Numbered from the stretch's first letter, positions 21,990-31,062 are shown. The stretch: DNA of 64,000 bases from Kitasatospora herbaricolor (GCF_030813695.1 NZ_JAUSVA010000002.1:6324001-6388000); one strand, 5' to 3'. Notes: generated by a model from the letters alone, not told the origin. Made by a program: numbers and translations.

Positions 21990-24900
21990 CGGGTGTCCAA
22001 GGTCTCGTTCCAGGTGGCGATCTGCGTCTTCGTCGACATGGGGCCGCCGACCCAGTCAGCGACCGAGTTGATGGGACCGCCGATCCAGGAGTCCCAGGCA
22101 TCGCGGAAGATCGGAGGGTGCACCAGGGAGTTGAAGGTGGTGTCGTTCTTGACGGTGATCGTCACTTCTGCCTTCCCGGTCTGGGTGTCCCGCGAGACTA
22201 TCTCATACGAATAGTCGTAGGACCCGACGAAGATGGACGTCGAGCTTCCGTACTTGCCACCCGATCCGATCTTGCTCAGCCAGGCGGTTCCGCCGAGGGT
22301 CAGCACATCGGTGGCATCGGTGATCAACCGGTCGACACCTTCTTCACCCAGGACCGAGTAGCCTCCCTTCTCCTTCGTCTTGCCTGCCGCAATACCGTCG
22401 AGAATCCGCTTCCTGACCACATCCATCGAGTGGTCCTTGCGCAGCTGCTCGGTGAACTCGTCGCCGGCCTTGTAGTTGACGGTGCGTTCGCCGAGCCCGG
22501 TGATCCAGCCGAACCCGTCCTGGAGGGCGTTGGGCTTGGGCTGTGCAACGATCGGCCCCTCCCGCATCATCTGCAGCTGCCACCGGATGCTTTCGGGGAT
22601 CTGCTCCTCTTCCTTCCGGCGCTTCTCCTCCTCCTGGATACGGAGATCGTCCTCTTGGCGCTGCTTGGCAACGTAGGTGTCGAATGCCTCCTTCTGGGCC
22701 GCGTCAGCCGCGGCGGCATCCTTGCCAGCAGCCTCCGCGGAGGCGCGGGCTTCGCTGGCCGCACGATAGGCGGACTGCGAAGACACCCTGGCCTGTGCGG
22801 CCGAGACGTTGGCACGCGAGGCGGAGTTGGCGGCCCTGTCGCCGTCACGCTGAGCCGCAACCTTGGCCGCGGCCGCCGTCTTCGCCGACTGCTGGGCCTT
22901 GGTGGCCGACTGCTGGGCCTGGTTTGCGGACTGCTGCGCCTGCGCCGAGAAGTCGGCGGCCTGTGCGGCGGACTGCTGAGCCTGTGCGGCGTAGGCCTTT
23001 GCCTCTTCGGATGCATGGTTGGCAGTCGCCGCGGCCTGGGCAGCTTGTGCAGCATTCTGCTGGGCGAGTGCGGCCGCGCCGGCGGCTTCCGAGAGCAGCT
23101 CCTGGACCTGAGCGATGTGTGTGCTGGCGAGATCGTCCTTGCGCTGCGCGGTGAACTGCTCTGACTGAATGAAGGAACGCAACTGTTGCGGCGGTCCCTC
23201 AAGCGCGATGGACGCGGCAGCCTTGACCTCCGGACCGCCGCCACTCACGAGTTGGGTCGCGAGGACCCGGTCATCGGCTTCCTGGGCGTTGTAGCGTCCG
23301 GTGGTCATGAACTGTCGCAGCGCCTCCGTCGTGTTGGCGTTGAGCGCGGCCTGGCCGGCCTCCTTGACGCCTCGGCCACCGGCACTCACGGCCTGGACGA
23401 CTGCGACCCGGTAGTCGAGGCCTGCCGCGTCGTACTGACCACTCTTCAGGAAAGCGGCGACATCTGTCGCGTTTCCCTTCAGGGCATTTGTCGCCGCGGT
23501 CCGCACAGCGGTCAGCTCGGAATTGACTGCGAGGTTCTCCACCCGCGCGCGCTCGTCGAGTTGGGCAGCCTGCTGCCAGCCGGTCCGCACATAGTCCCGG
23601 ACTCCGCCGTCCGAGCCTGCGAGTGCTGCCCGTGCGGCTTGCTTGCTCCATGCTCCTCGGGTTTTCAAGGCGATCACTGCCACCCTGCGGCCGTCCGAGG
23701 TGATCTGCTGGACATCCGCCCCGGGCTTCACGGCGTTGGCCGCGAGCTGGGCAGCCTCGGCGTCCAGCTGTGTTGCCTCCTGCGTCGATCGGGTCAGCTC
23801 CGCCTTGGCAGCGTCATCGGCGGCCTTGGCATCCCTTGCCACATTGATCGCGTTCGCGGTACGCGAGTTGAGATCCTCGGCCTCGCTCCTGCGCGCGAGG
23901 TCCTCAACCCGCGTGGCCTCATTGACCGCTTCCGCAGCCGCGTCGGCAGCCACCTTCGCTGCTGCGGCATGAGCCGTGGACTGCGCCGCGGCGGTGGAAG
24001 CGTCGCCGGCGTGCTGGGCCGCTTCGTCAGCAGCTTGTGCGGCAGCAGAGGCATGGGAAGCGGCGGATTTGGCTGCGTCCCGTGCTTCCGCTGCGGCCTG
24101 AGTCGCTTCGTGTGCGAGCGCTTCGGCAGCAGTGGCCGCTCGTGTCGCCTCCTTCGCCTGGCGCCGGGCGGCCTCCGCCGCTTGCCTGGCCTTGGTCGAC
24201 TGCGCACCCGCCTGGTCGGCAAAGTTTCCGGCCTGGTCCGCCGAGTCCGCCGCGGCGGACGAGTTGATGCCGGCACCACGCGCTGCCTTGGCTGCATCCT
24301 CGCTCGCCTTTGCAGCAGCGCTTGCCTGATCCGCCGCTGCGGCCGCTGCGGTCGCTCCGCTCGCGGCGGTGCGCGCGGCCTCTGCCGCCTCCCTCGCCGC
24401 GCCGGCCTGGTTGGCGTCGGCAGCCGCACCGGCAGCCGCATTGCGCGCTCGGCTGGCTGCCTTTGCGGCACCTGCTGCTGCGTTCGCCGCCTGCATGGCG
24501 GCGCTCGCGGCCACCCGGGCCGAGTTGTTGGCCGCACGAGCAGCGTCGATGGCAGCCTGGGAGGCTTGGGCCGCCCGGTTCGCCGCGTCCGCGGCCCGGC
24601 CGGCGGCGCTCGCCGCCTTTGCGGAGTCGTTCCGTGCAGCTTCGGTTTCCGATGCGGCCTGTGCGGCCGCTTGCTTGGCCAACTCCGCTGCCCCCACGGC
24701 TCGTTCCGACGCATCCTTCGCCGCCTCGGTCTCCCGCGAGGCTTGGGCACTGGCGTCCTTGGCCTGCTGAGCCAACTGGGCTACGGAGGTGAACTCTTGG
24801 TCGCGTGCGCGCGCAACGTACTGGCCGACGGACAGGAACTCGCGAACATCCTCATCGGAGCCGTTCATGGCGAGTTTGGCCGCAGCCTGGGTGGCGGCAC

Positions 24901-25498
24901 CGCCGGCGCTGACGATCTGCATCAGCCGGACTCGGTCGTCGGCCTCGTGCAGTGGGTACTGCCCAGCGTTGAGGAAGGCCCGGACATCGTCGATCGTGCC
25001 GTTCAGTGCGGCCTTCCCGGCCTCCTGTACCCCGCGCCCACCTGTGGTGGTCACCTGGGTGGCCTGGACGCGCTGATCCACCTCCAGTGGTGTCTGCCAG
25101 CCGGTCTTCAGGAACGACGCCAGGTCGGCCGGGCTCCCGGCCAGAGCGGTCTTCGCGGCTTCACGCACGCCACGGCCGCCGACCGTGGCCATTTGCATCG
25201 CCTGCGCCTTGTCGTCCTGCACCTGGGCGACTGCTTGCTCGCTGTCCAGGAACCGGCGCACATCTGCATCCGACCCGGCCAACGCGGCCTCTGCCGCAGC
25301 CTTCACGGCCGTGCCACCCGCATCCCAGAGTGCGAGGACCCGCCCTCTGTCCGTGAGCGGAGGAACCTCGTCCGCAGCAACCGGTGTTGCTGAGACAAGG
25401 CCGACGAGAAGTACCAAAGGAAGCAGTATGCGACACAAAAGTCGCGTACCTATGAGTCCTTCCCGCACTCGAAATGCCTGATCCATACCTGGACTCAC
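21986..25498 (-). CDS. Giant secreted ALF-repeat and alanine-rich coiled-coil protein
   Basis: 1170 residues from the GTG at 25498 (AGGGG five bases upstream); the ATG at 25486 is the alternative, and the frame is open to 25546. A signal peptide ends near TPVAADE. Then come four about 46-residue ALF repeats (pattern GG.gVk.AA..AL.Gs..dv..Fl..Gq), about 350 residues of Ala-rich coiled coil, four more ALF repeats, a second Ala/Gln-rich coiled coil with an acidic-basic QRQEDDLRIQEEEKRRKEEE spacer, and a unique C-terminal domain of about 200 residues (from IRWQLQMM) rich in Gly/Asp/Trp. ALF repeats occur in large secreted proteins and polymorphic toxins of actinobacteria. A 4-base overlap joins it to the small membrane protein gene. 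Confidence 0.85.
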   Translation of the reverse strand: MSPGMDQAFRVREGLIGTRLLCRILLPLVLLVGLVSATPVAADEVPPLTDRGRVLALWDAGGTAVKAAAEAALAGSDADVRRFLDSEQAVAQVQDDKAQAMQMATVGGRGVREAAKTALAGSPADLASFLKTGWQTPLEVDQRVQATQVTTTGGRGVQEAGKAALNGTIDDVRAFLNAGQYPLHEADDRVRLMQIVSAGGAATQAAAKLAMNGSDEDVREFLSVGQYVARARDQEFTSVAQLAQQAKDASAQASRETEAAKDASERAVGAAELAKQAAAQAASETEAARNDSAKAASAAGRAADAANRAAQASQAAIDAARAANNSARVAASAAMQAANAAAGAAKAASRARNAAAGAAADANQAGAAREAAEAARTAASGATAAAAAADQASAAAKASEDAAKAARGAGINSSAAADSADQAGNFADQAGAQSTKARQAAEAARRQAKEATRAATAAEALAHEATQAAAEARDAAKSAASHASAAAQAADEAAQHAGDASTAAAQSTAHAAAAKVAADAAAEAVNEATRVEDLARRSEAEDLNSRTANAINVARDAKAADDAAKAELTRSTQEATQLDAEAAQLAANAVKPGADVQQITSDGRRVAVIALKTRGAWSKQAARAALAGSDGGVRDYVRTGWQQAAQLDERARVENLAVNSELTAVRTAATNALKGNATDVAAFLKSGQYDAAGLDYRVAVVQAVSAGGRGVKEAGQAALNANTTEALRQFMTTGRYNAQEADDRVLATQLVSGGGPEVKAAASIALEGPPQQLRSFIQSEQFTAQRKDDLASTHIAQVQELLSEAAGAAALAQQNAAQAAQAAATANHASEEAKAYAAQAQQSAAQAADFSAQAQQSANQAQQSATKAQQSAKTAAAAKVAAQRDGDRAANSASRANVSAAQARVSSQSAYRAASEARASAEAAGKDAAAADAAQKEAFDTYVAKQRQEDDLRIQEEEKRRKEEEQIPESIRWQLQMMREGPIVAQPKPNALQDGFGWITGLGERTVNYKAGDEFTEQLRKDHSMDVVRKRILDGIAAGKTKEKGGYSVLGEEGVDRLITDATDVLTLGGTAWLSKIGSGGKYGSSTSIFVGSYDYSYEIVSRDTQTGKAEVTITVKNDTTFNSLVHPPIFRDAWDSWIGGPINSVADWVGGPMSTKTQIATWNETLDTR

Positions 25499-25820
25499 GG
25501 TAACCCCTAACGTTCGCGGTCCGTCAAATACCGGCGCGGCGAGCATAGCGGGAAGGAGCGATCTGGAGGCGCAGTTGACGGTTGAACAGAATGTCCGTCA
25601 GGGCACGATGTGTCAGCTGCACTGTAGGTCAAGAGTTCTCGAAGGGGAAGTTGGCCCTCGGAATTCTCGTGCACTGCCATGATCTATGGTGATGATGTAT
25701 GAAGGTGCGACATGCCGTCAGGTGGGTGTGATACTTGGCGGTATGTCGAACCGGTGACGTATGTCCGTTTTGCTTTTATTTGAATGTACTCGTGTAATTC
25801 CGTGATCCGAAAGGGGTCTC
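25499..25820. other. AT-richer divergent intergenic region
   Basis: About 320 bases between the divergent ALF-repeat gene and the secreted-protein gene. G+C is clearly lower than in the rest of the window, with TTTTGCTTTTATTTG near 25770. No reading frame with codon bias and no strong hairpin. It must hold both promoters; I cannot place their -10/-35 boxes with confidence. Confidence 0.6.
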
Positions 25821-26321
25821 ATGTCGTTTCGCATACATAGGTGGCTGCTTGCCGGAGTTGCCGCAGCAGCGGCAGCTCTGCTGGGGACGTCCACGCTGGC
25901 CTCGGCCGACTCGGCGCCCGTGGACAATTCGGCAGCGCCCTATGCTGTTGAGGACTTCGCCTACCCTGACGCGGCGAAGATCCTGCAGGACACCGGAGCA
26001 ACGCTCACCAGCGGAGACGGTCACATCACCCTCGCCGCCGACTGCAGCACGGCCCAGATCAGGATCTCGACCCGCCTCCCGAAGACCCAGCCGAATGGCT
26101 ATCGGATCTGCTTCAACGCCACCTCGTCCACGGGATTCCTTGCCCTCTCCGTCCCGGAGGTCTTCGGGATCGAGACCGATGACCGGGCTCTGACGGCCAG
26201 TATCACGACCAATGGGCAGACCCAGACCGTCAACGTCGCGAAGGACGAGCTCAAGGGCGTCGGTGAGGGCGTACAGGGCGGGAGCCCAACCGTCCTGCTC
26301 GAACTGCGCGTCACCGCCTGA
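25821..26321 (+). CDS. Small secreted protein of unknown function
   Basis: 166 residues, ATG with RBS AAAGGGG. Sec signal peptide MSFRIHRWLLAGVAAAAAAL followed by LGTSTLASADS with cleavage expected after ASA. The mature part (about 135 residues) begins acidic (PYAVEDFAYPDAAKILQDTG) and has alternating strands: HITLAADCSTAQIRIST, GYRICFNATSSTGFLALSV, LTASITTNGQTQTVNV and VLLELRVTA. Two Cys residues (DCS and ICF) may form a disulfide. I do not recognise the family. It lies 120 bases upstream of the FG-GAP protein gene on the same strand and may be co-expressed. Confidence 0.8.
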   Translation: MSFRIHRWLLAGVAAAAAALLGTSTLASADSAPVDNSAAPYAVEDFAYPDAAKILQDTGATLTSGDGHITLAADCSTAQIRISTRLPKTQPNGYRICFNATSSTGFLALSVPEVFGIETDDRALTASITTNGQTQTVNVAKDELKGVGEGVQGGSPTVLLELRVTA

Positions 26322-26441
26322 CCGCCCCGATTCGGAAGTCGGTGTCTGCGACCGATTTCCGGCTTTCAGGCTGATTTGCAGTCCTTCGTAGGTCGAGTTT
26401 CCCGACCTTTCACGCTTGACTCCTACATGGGGGTTCATCAC

Positions 26442-28289
26442 ATGTTCGACAGCAAGACACCCGCGGCCTGGAGGGCCGGCCTGCTCGCGGCCGCCGTCGC
26501 CGCCGGTGCCCTGACCGCCGGATCCGGTGGCTCCGCCAGCGCTCTGGCCGGTGACACCGCCACGGCCGGTTCTTACGCCTACACCGTCAAGCTCGACATC
26601 GGCACCGGCAAGCGCGCCTGCACCGGTGCACTGATCGACCGCATCTGGGTGGCGACCGCCGCGAGCTGCTTCGCGGAGAACCCCGCGCCCGGCTTCTCGG
26701 TACCGGCTGGCGCTCCGGCGATCAAGACCACGGCGACCATCGGCCGCACCGACCTCACCACGACCGCCGGGCATGTGGTCGACATCGTGGAGCTCGTACC
26801 GCGCGCCGACCGCGACCTGGTGCTGGCGCGCCTCGCGACACCGGTCGACGATGTCACGCCGCTCGCCATTGCGACCGCCGCACCCGCCACCGGGGAGAGC
26901 CTGCGGGTGGCGGGATTCGGCCGCACCAAGACGGAGTGGGTGCCCAACCAGCTGCACACGGCAGCATTCAGGGTGGATGCGGTCAAGGCTACCGGCGTCG
27001 ACATCACCGGCACCGCCCCGGCCGGGGCGAGCGTCTGCAAGGGCGACACCGGCGGCCCGGCTGTCCGCGAGGTCAACGGCAAGGCCGAACTCGCCGCGAT
27101 CAGCAGCACCTCCTGGCAGAACGGCTGCCTCGGCAGCACCGAGGCCGCGCGCAACGGCGCGTTCAGCACCCGTACCGACGACGTCGCCGGCTGGATCCAG
27201 CAGACCGTCCTGCGGGCCGTCACCGATCGTGACGCGAATGGTGACGGTCGGGCGGACCTGATCATGCCGTACCGCCATGCGGACGGGGCGATCGGGTTCT
27301 ACACGTCGCTGGCGGATGCGGCGGGCAAGTTGCAGGCGTTCAACTCGGGCTACACGGTTCCTGCCGGTAACTGGGACTGGGCGAGCATGAAGCTGGTCTC
27401 GGGTGACTTCAACGGTGATCACCGTACGGACCTGGCGTTGATGTACCACCACGGTGACAACTCGATCAGTCTTCGGACGGGTCTGGCGGACGCCAACGGT
27501 CTGATCCAGACCTTCGGTGAGGCGAGCTACACCGTGCCGTCCTCGGCGAACTGGGACTGGAACGCCATCTCGCTGTTCGCGGGTGACGCGAATGGTGACG
27601 GTCGGGCGGACCTGATCATGCCGTACCGCCATGCGGACGGGGCGATCGGGTTCTACACGTCGCTGGCGGATGCGGCGGGCAAGTTGCAGGCGTTCAACTC
27701 GGGCTACACGGTTCCTGCCGGTAACTGGGACTGGGCGAGCATGAAGCTGGTCTCGGGTGACTTCAACGGTGATCACCGTACGGACCTGGCGTTGATGTAC
27801 CACCACGGTGACAACTCGATCAGTCTTCGGACGGGTCTGGCGGACGCCAACGGTCTGATCCAGACCTTCGGTGAGGCGAGCTACACGGTGCCGTCCTCGG
27901 CGAACTGGGACTGGAACGCCATCTCGCTGTTCGCGGGTGACGCGAATGGTGACGGTCGGGCGGACCTGATCATGCCGTACCGCCATGGGGACGGGGCGAT
28001 CGGTTTCTACACGTCGCTGACGGATGCGGCGGGCAAGTTGCAGGCGTTCAACTCGGGCTACACGGTGCCAGCGGGGAACTGGGACTGGGCGAGCATGAAG
28101 CTGGTCTCGGGTGACTTCAACGGTGATCACCGTACGGACCTGGCGTTGATGTACCACCACGGTGACAACTCGATCAGTCTTCGGACGGGTCTGGCGGACG
28201 CCAACGGTCTGATCCAGACCTTCGGTGACGCCAGCTACACGGTGCCGTCCTCGGCGAACTGGGACTGGAACGCCATCTCGCTGCAGTAG
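26442..28289 (+). CDS. Secreted trypsin-fold pseudoprotease with FG-GAP repeats
   Basis: 615 residues from the ATG at 26442 (GGGGG upstream); an in-frame ATG at 26427 also exists. Signal peptide to about residue 35, trypsin-like domain (about 38-255), then three FG-GAP/VCBS units of 118 residues. The catalytic triad is degenerate: where active trypsins have TAAHC it reads TAASC, the Asp of DRDLVLARL is kept, and GDSGGP is replaced by GDTGGP. Each repeat unit holds two Ca-binding loops of D-x-N-G-D type (DANGDGRADL and DFNGDHRTDL), so the C-terminus should fold as part of a beta-propeller that binds ligand or wall polymer. A terminator hairpin follows the stop. Confidence 0.88.
   Translation: MFDSKTPAAWRAGLLAAAVAAGALTAGSGGSASALAGDTATAGSYAYTVKLDIGTGKRACTGALIDRIWVATAASCFAENPAPGFSVPAGAPAIKTTATIGRTDLTTTAGHVVDIVELVPRADRDLVLARLATPVDDVTPLAIATAAPATGESLRVAGFGRTKTEWVPNQLHTAAFRVDAVKATGVDITGTAPAGASVCKGDTGGPAVREVNGKAELAAISSTSWQNGCLGSTEAARNGAFSTRTDDVAGWIQQTVLRAVTDRDANGDGRADLIMPYRHADGAIGFYTSLADAAGKLQAFNSGYTVPAGNWDWASMKLVSGDFNGDHRTDLALMYHHGDNSISLRTGLADANGLIQTFGEASYTVPSSANWDWNAISLFAGDANGDGRADLIMPYRHADGAIGFYTSLADAAGKLQAFNSGYTVPAGNWDWASMKLVSGDFNGDHRTDLALMYHHGDNSISLRTGLADANGLIQTFGEASYTVPSSANWDWNAISLFAGDANGDGRADLIMPYRHGDGAIGFYTSLTDAAGKLQAFNSGYTVPAGNWDWASMKLVSGDFNGDHRTDLALMYHHGDNSISLRTGLADANGLIQTFGDASYTVPSSANWDWNAISLQ
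27231..28286. repeat. Three 354-bp tandem repeats in the FG-GAP region
   Basis: Units start at 27231, 27585 and 27939 (period exactly 354 bases, 118 codons; the third ends at the stop). They differ at only a handful of bases. Synonymous positions are also conserved, so duplication or gene conversion was recent. Confidence 0.92.
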
Positions 28290-28816
28290 TCCGGTCTCCG
28301 CAGGGGGTTGCGTCGCCCCCGATCCGGCCAGGACATCTCGTAGAGGGGTGACCTGGCCGGATCGGCAGCGCAAGGGCTTCCTCCGAAAGTCGGCTCGAAC
28401 CCGATGGCCCGGACGCTCAGCCGACACATCCAAGTACTCACCACATGGCCAGGGCAGTTCCACGCCGCTCGCTGCCGGCGTCGCCGTAGGCGGGCCCGAG
28501 GGCCGGACGGCCGTCCCTCTCGGATGCGCAACGTTCCGGTGGTCGGCGGCCAGCCGATCGAGAGGGTCTGCCTCGTCGTGTTTCCGACCCTGACGTGATG
28601 ACGGCCTGCTGTCGACGACCTCGGCCAGCCGGGCGCGATCGACCGGCCTCTGGCGAGGTCGGGGCCCTGCCCGCTCACCGGCCGAGGCAACACGCCCGTA
28701 TTGGCACGATAAGTGCTGCTATGGTCAGCGGACAGTACTCTCGGCTCGACCATGACAAGCAGGTCGGACGCCCCCGGCCGGGGGCCGAACGGCGGCTTCG
28801 AGCGACGGGAATCCTG
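28290..28816. other. Intergenic region with one terminator, otherwise no gene seen
   Basis: 527 bases between the FG-GAP gene and the lipase gene. A terminator hairpin lies at 28320-28364. The remaining 450 bases have several open frames, but none has an RBS, codon bias or protein-like content. The lipase promoter must lie here. Confidence 0.6.
28320..28364 (+). terminator. Hairpin terminator after the FG-GAP gene
   Basis: Perfect 13-bp stem (CGATCCGGCCAGG at 28320-28332 with its complement at 28352-28364) and a 19-base loop, 30 bases after the stop. Confidence 0.8.
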
Positions 28817-30130
28817 ATGAGAGCCTGGCTACGGGCAGTCACTTCGGCTGCCCTGGTGACCTTTCTCGCCCTGCCCGGGCTGGGCACGGGCACGGCGGCC
28901 GCCACCGGCGGGGGAGTCGGGGGAGAGCGCTCGGCGCAGTGCGCGCCGGGAGTGCCGGCCGGGCCCGACGGGGACGCGTTCTACGAACCGCCTTCGCCGC
29001 TGCCCCGGGGGCGGCACGGTGACCTGATCCGGGCTCACCGCATCGAGGCGCCGGACGGCGCCCGGGCCTGCAAGATCCTGTACCTGTCGACGCTGCACGA
29101 CGGCACCCGGGTCGCCGTGTCCGGGCTGGTGGCCTGGCCGGACGGGCCGGCGCCGCGCGGCGGCCGGAACGTGGTGGCGTGGGCGCACGGGACGGTCGGC
29201 GGCCCCCGCCAGTGCGCGCCCTCGGCCGCGCCGAACCCGGCCCGGGATCTCGTCGACTACTTCACGTACGACAGCCCGTTCCAGATCGACGTCGGCGTGC
29301 CCGCGCTGACCCAGTTCCTGGCGGCCGGTGACGTCGTGGTGGCGACCGACTACCAGGGCCTGGGGACGCCGGGCGTCCACCAGTACGTGGTCGGTGCCAC
29401 CGAGACGCACAACGTGCTGGACTCGGTGACCGCCGCCCAGCAGCTGCGGCCGGTGCACGCGGGCAAGAAGGTGGCGGTGCTGGGCTGGTCGCAGGGCGGC
29501 GGCGCCGGGCTGTTCGTCGGACAGGACACCCCGGCCTACAGCCCCGGCCTGGACCTGGTGGGGGTGGCCGCGCTGGCACCGGCGGCCGACCTCGGCCCGC
29601 AGTTCGCCGGCCTCGTCCCGCCCGGTCCGCGCAACGACTCCTCCGAGTCGCACAACGCGGCGCTGCGGATCAACGTCTACCGGGGGTTCCTCGCGGCCTA
29701 TCCGGAGCTGCGGGCCACCGACGTGCTCCAACCCGCCGGGATCCAGGCGTTGGAGGGTGACGGGGTCGCCTGCATCGAGCACTTCGCCGACGTGATCCAG
29801 AACAACGTCGGCGACGCGCACCAGCTGGACACCCTGTTCAAGCCGCTGCGCGAGGTGCCGGACAGCTGGCACCAGCGCTTCCACGAGAACACGCCGGGCT
29901 ACGTCACCACCGTGGCGCCGGTGCTGGTCATGCAGGGGACGGCCGACACCGTGATCAACCCTCACTCCACCGAGCAGTACATCAGGCGGGCCTGCGGCTT
30001 CAGCCAGCCGGTCGAGTACACGACGTACGAGGGCGCGACCCACAACACGATCCCGTTCGAGGCGCAGCAGGAGTACCTGTCCTGGATCGCCGACCGCTTT
30101 GCCGGGAGCCAGGCCCCGTCGAACTGCTGA
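28817..30130 (+). CDS. Secreted lipase/esterase of the LIP family
   Basis: 437 residues. Sec signal peptide to about residue 30 (ALVTFLALPGLGTGTAAA), then an alpha/beta hydrolase of the fungal/actinobacterial LIP type. The nucleophile elbow is GWSQGGGAG; the acid is in MQGTADTVINP and the His in EGATHNTIPF, all in the right order. The oxyanion region VAWAHGTVGGPRQCAPS is typical of this family, and Cys residues may form disulfides. It should cleave triacylglycerols or other esters outside the cell. Monocistronic, ending against a bidirectional terminator. Confidence 0.88.
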   Translation: MRAWLRAVTSAALVTFLALPGLGTGTAAATGGGVGGERSAQCAPGVPAGPDGDAFYEPPSPLPRGRHGDLIRAHRIEAPDGARACKILYLSTLHDGTRVAVSGLVAWPDGPAPRGGRNVVAWAHGTVGGPRQCAPSAAPNPARDLVDYFTYDSPFQIDVGVPALTQFLAAGDVVVATDYQGLGTPGVHQYVVGATETHNVLDSVTAAQQLRPVHAGKKVAVLGWSQGGGAGLFVGQDTPAYSPGLDLVGVAALAPAADLGPQFAGLVPPGPRNDSSESHNAALRINVYRGFLAAYPELRATDVLQPAGIQALEGDGVACIEHFADVIQNNVGDAHQLDTLFKPLREVPDSWHQRFHENTPGYVTTVAPVLVMQGTADTVINPHSTEQYIRRACGFSQPVEYTTYEGATHNTIPFEAQQEYLSWIADRFAGSQAPSNC

Positions 30131-30139
30131 CGCCACGAC

Positions 30140-30169
30140 GGCCGGGTGGGCCGACGGGCCCGCCCGGCC
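30140..30169. terminator. Bidirectional hairpin terminator between lipase and DUF4287 genes
   Basis: 13-base arms (30140-30152 and 30157-30169) pair with one G-T wobble around a GACG loop, in the convergent gap. Confidence 0.75.
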
Positions 30170-30189
30170 ACGGGCGTTCCGCCGCCGGC

Positions 30190-30402
30190 CTACTTGCCGG
30201 CGTCCTCCGCGAGGGTGTGCGCGACCAGGGCGTTGGCGTGGCCGTGTCCCATCCCGTGCTCGGTCTTGAGCCAGGAGACCAGCTCCATGTGCTTGGTCAG
30301 CGGTGAGGCGCGGATCAGGTCCTTCCATTCGCTGATCGGCCGGCCGTACTTCTTCTCGATCGAGGGGAAGTAGCTGGCGGGGCCCTTGACCGGCTCGGTC
30401 AT
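30190..30402 (-). CDS. DUF4287 domain-containing small protein
   Basis: 70 residues, ATG with RBS AGGACG. The whole protein is one DUF4287 domain: ASYFPSIEKKYGRPISEWKD, then HMELVSWLKTEHGMGHGHAN and ALVAHTL. The conserved GMGHGHANALV end is complete. The function of the family is not established; some members are fused to DUF5655. Divergent from the VOC gene with 288 bases between them, and convergent with the lipase gene. Confidence 0.85.
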   Translation of the reverse strand: MTEPVKGPASYFPSIEKKYGRPISEWKDLIRASPLTKHMELVSWLKTEHGMGHGHANALVAHTLAEDAGK

Positions 30403-30596
30403 CGCGGTTCGTCCTGACTGTCGTTGCTGGTGGTCACGTGCATCATGGATCCCGGCCGACGGCGGTCGCGGGACCGGCGCCGTGGACGACGTAGGTGATC
30501 CGACCCGTGACCGTCGCTGTGACGCGGTGTCCGGATCCGTCCGACAATCTACGGGCCGGCACTGACAAACGGCCCGGCGGACACCCCGGCCGGCAG

Positions 30597-30641
30597 CCGG
30601 CCCACGAGAGCCGGCGCAGGAGAACCGGCCCACGAGAGCCG
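30597..30641. repeat. 17-bp direct repeat upstream of the VOC gene
   Basis: CCGGCCCACGAGAGCCG occurs at 30597-30613 and again at 30625-30641, 28 bases apart. Both lie in the divergent promoter region of the DUF4287 and VOC genes. Confidence 0.65.
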
Positions 30642-30678
30642 CTGCACGGGAGCCGACCTGACGGACGGTCGGGGGCGG

Positions 30679-30684
30679 CACAAT
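30679..30684 (+). promoter_or_regulatory. Candidate -10 box (CACAAT) for a leaderless VOC transcript
   Basis: CACAAT, one mismatch from TANNNT, ends six bases before the ATG at 30691. No RBS is seen. Confidence 0.4.
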
Positions 30685-30690
30685 CGGGTC

Positions 30691-31062
30691 ATGCTGAGAA
30701 TCGGAACGGTGGTCCTGGGCGCCCAGGACGTACGGCGGGCGGCGGAGTTCTGGGGGCGGGCCCTCGGGTACGTCCCGCGTGACGGCGAGCCCTCGCAGGA
30801 CTGGGTCGTCCTGGTGCCGCCGGACGGGCCGGGCACGCCGGTGGCGCTCGGCCGGAGCGTGACGCCGGTGCAGGAGCACCCGCGGGTCCATCTCGACCTG
30901 TACGCGGACGACGCGGCCGAGCAGGCCGCCGAGGTCGAACGGCTGGTCGGGCTGGGCGCCGTCCGGGTCGACTGGGACAGCTACCCGGAGGACCCCGACT
31001 TCGTCGTCCTCGCCGACCCGGAGGGCAACCGTTTCTGCGTGATCGACACCGCTCACGGCTGA
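30691..31062 (+). CDS. VOC family (glyoxalase/bleomycin-resistance fold) protein
   Basis: 123 residues, a two-module VOC fold. It opens with RIGTVVLGAQDVRRAAEFWGRALGY, continues with HLDLYADDAAEQAAEVERLVGLGA, and ends DFVVLADPEGNRFCVIDTAHG, the DPEGNxFCV hallmark of the family. Metal-ligand positions are H in VHLDLY and E in DPEGN. The substrate is unknown; members range from dioxygenases to drug-binding proteins. A hairpin terminator follows. Confidence 0.85.
   Translation: MLRIGTVVLGAQDVRRAAEFWGRALGYVPRDGEPSQDWVVLVPPDGPGTPVALGRSVTPVQEHPRVHLDLYADDAAEQAAEVERLVGLGAVRVDWDSYPEDPDFVVLADPEGNRFCVIDTAHG

Noticed and set aside
27231..28286. Repeats as a CRISPR array or insertion element
   Set aside because: They are long in-frame FG-GAP coding units without inverted ends or transposase.
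28390..28405. T-loop-like sequence GGGTTCGAGCCG on the minus strand, suggestive of a tRNA
   Set aside because: The T-stem has a mismatch, and no matching acceptor, anticodon or D arm is found at the expected distances.
25776..28463. An 895-codon open frame on the minus strand
   Set aside because: It is antisense to the secreted protein and FG-GAP genes. Its repeats mirror the coding repeats, and it lacks an RBS and protein-like composition.
28701..28725. TTGGCA and TATGGT as a promoter for the lipase gene
   Set aside because: The spacer is only 13 bases, too short for a sigma-70 type promoter.
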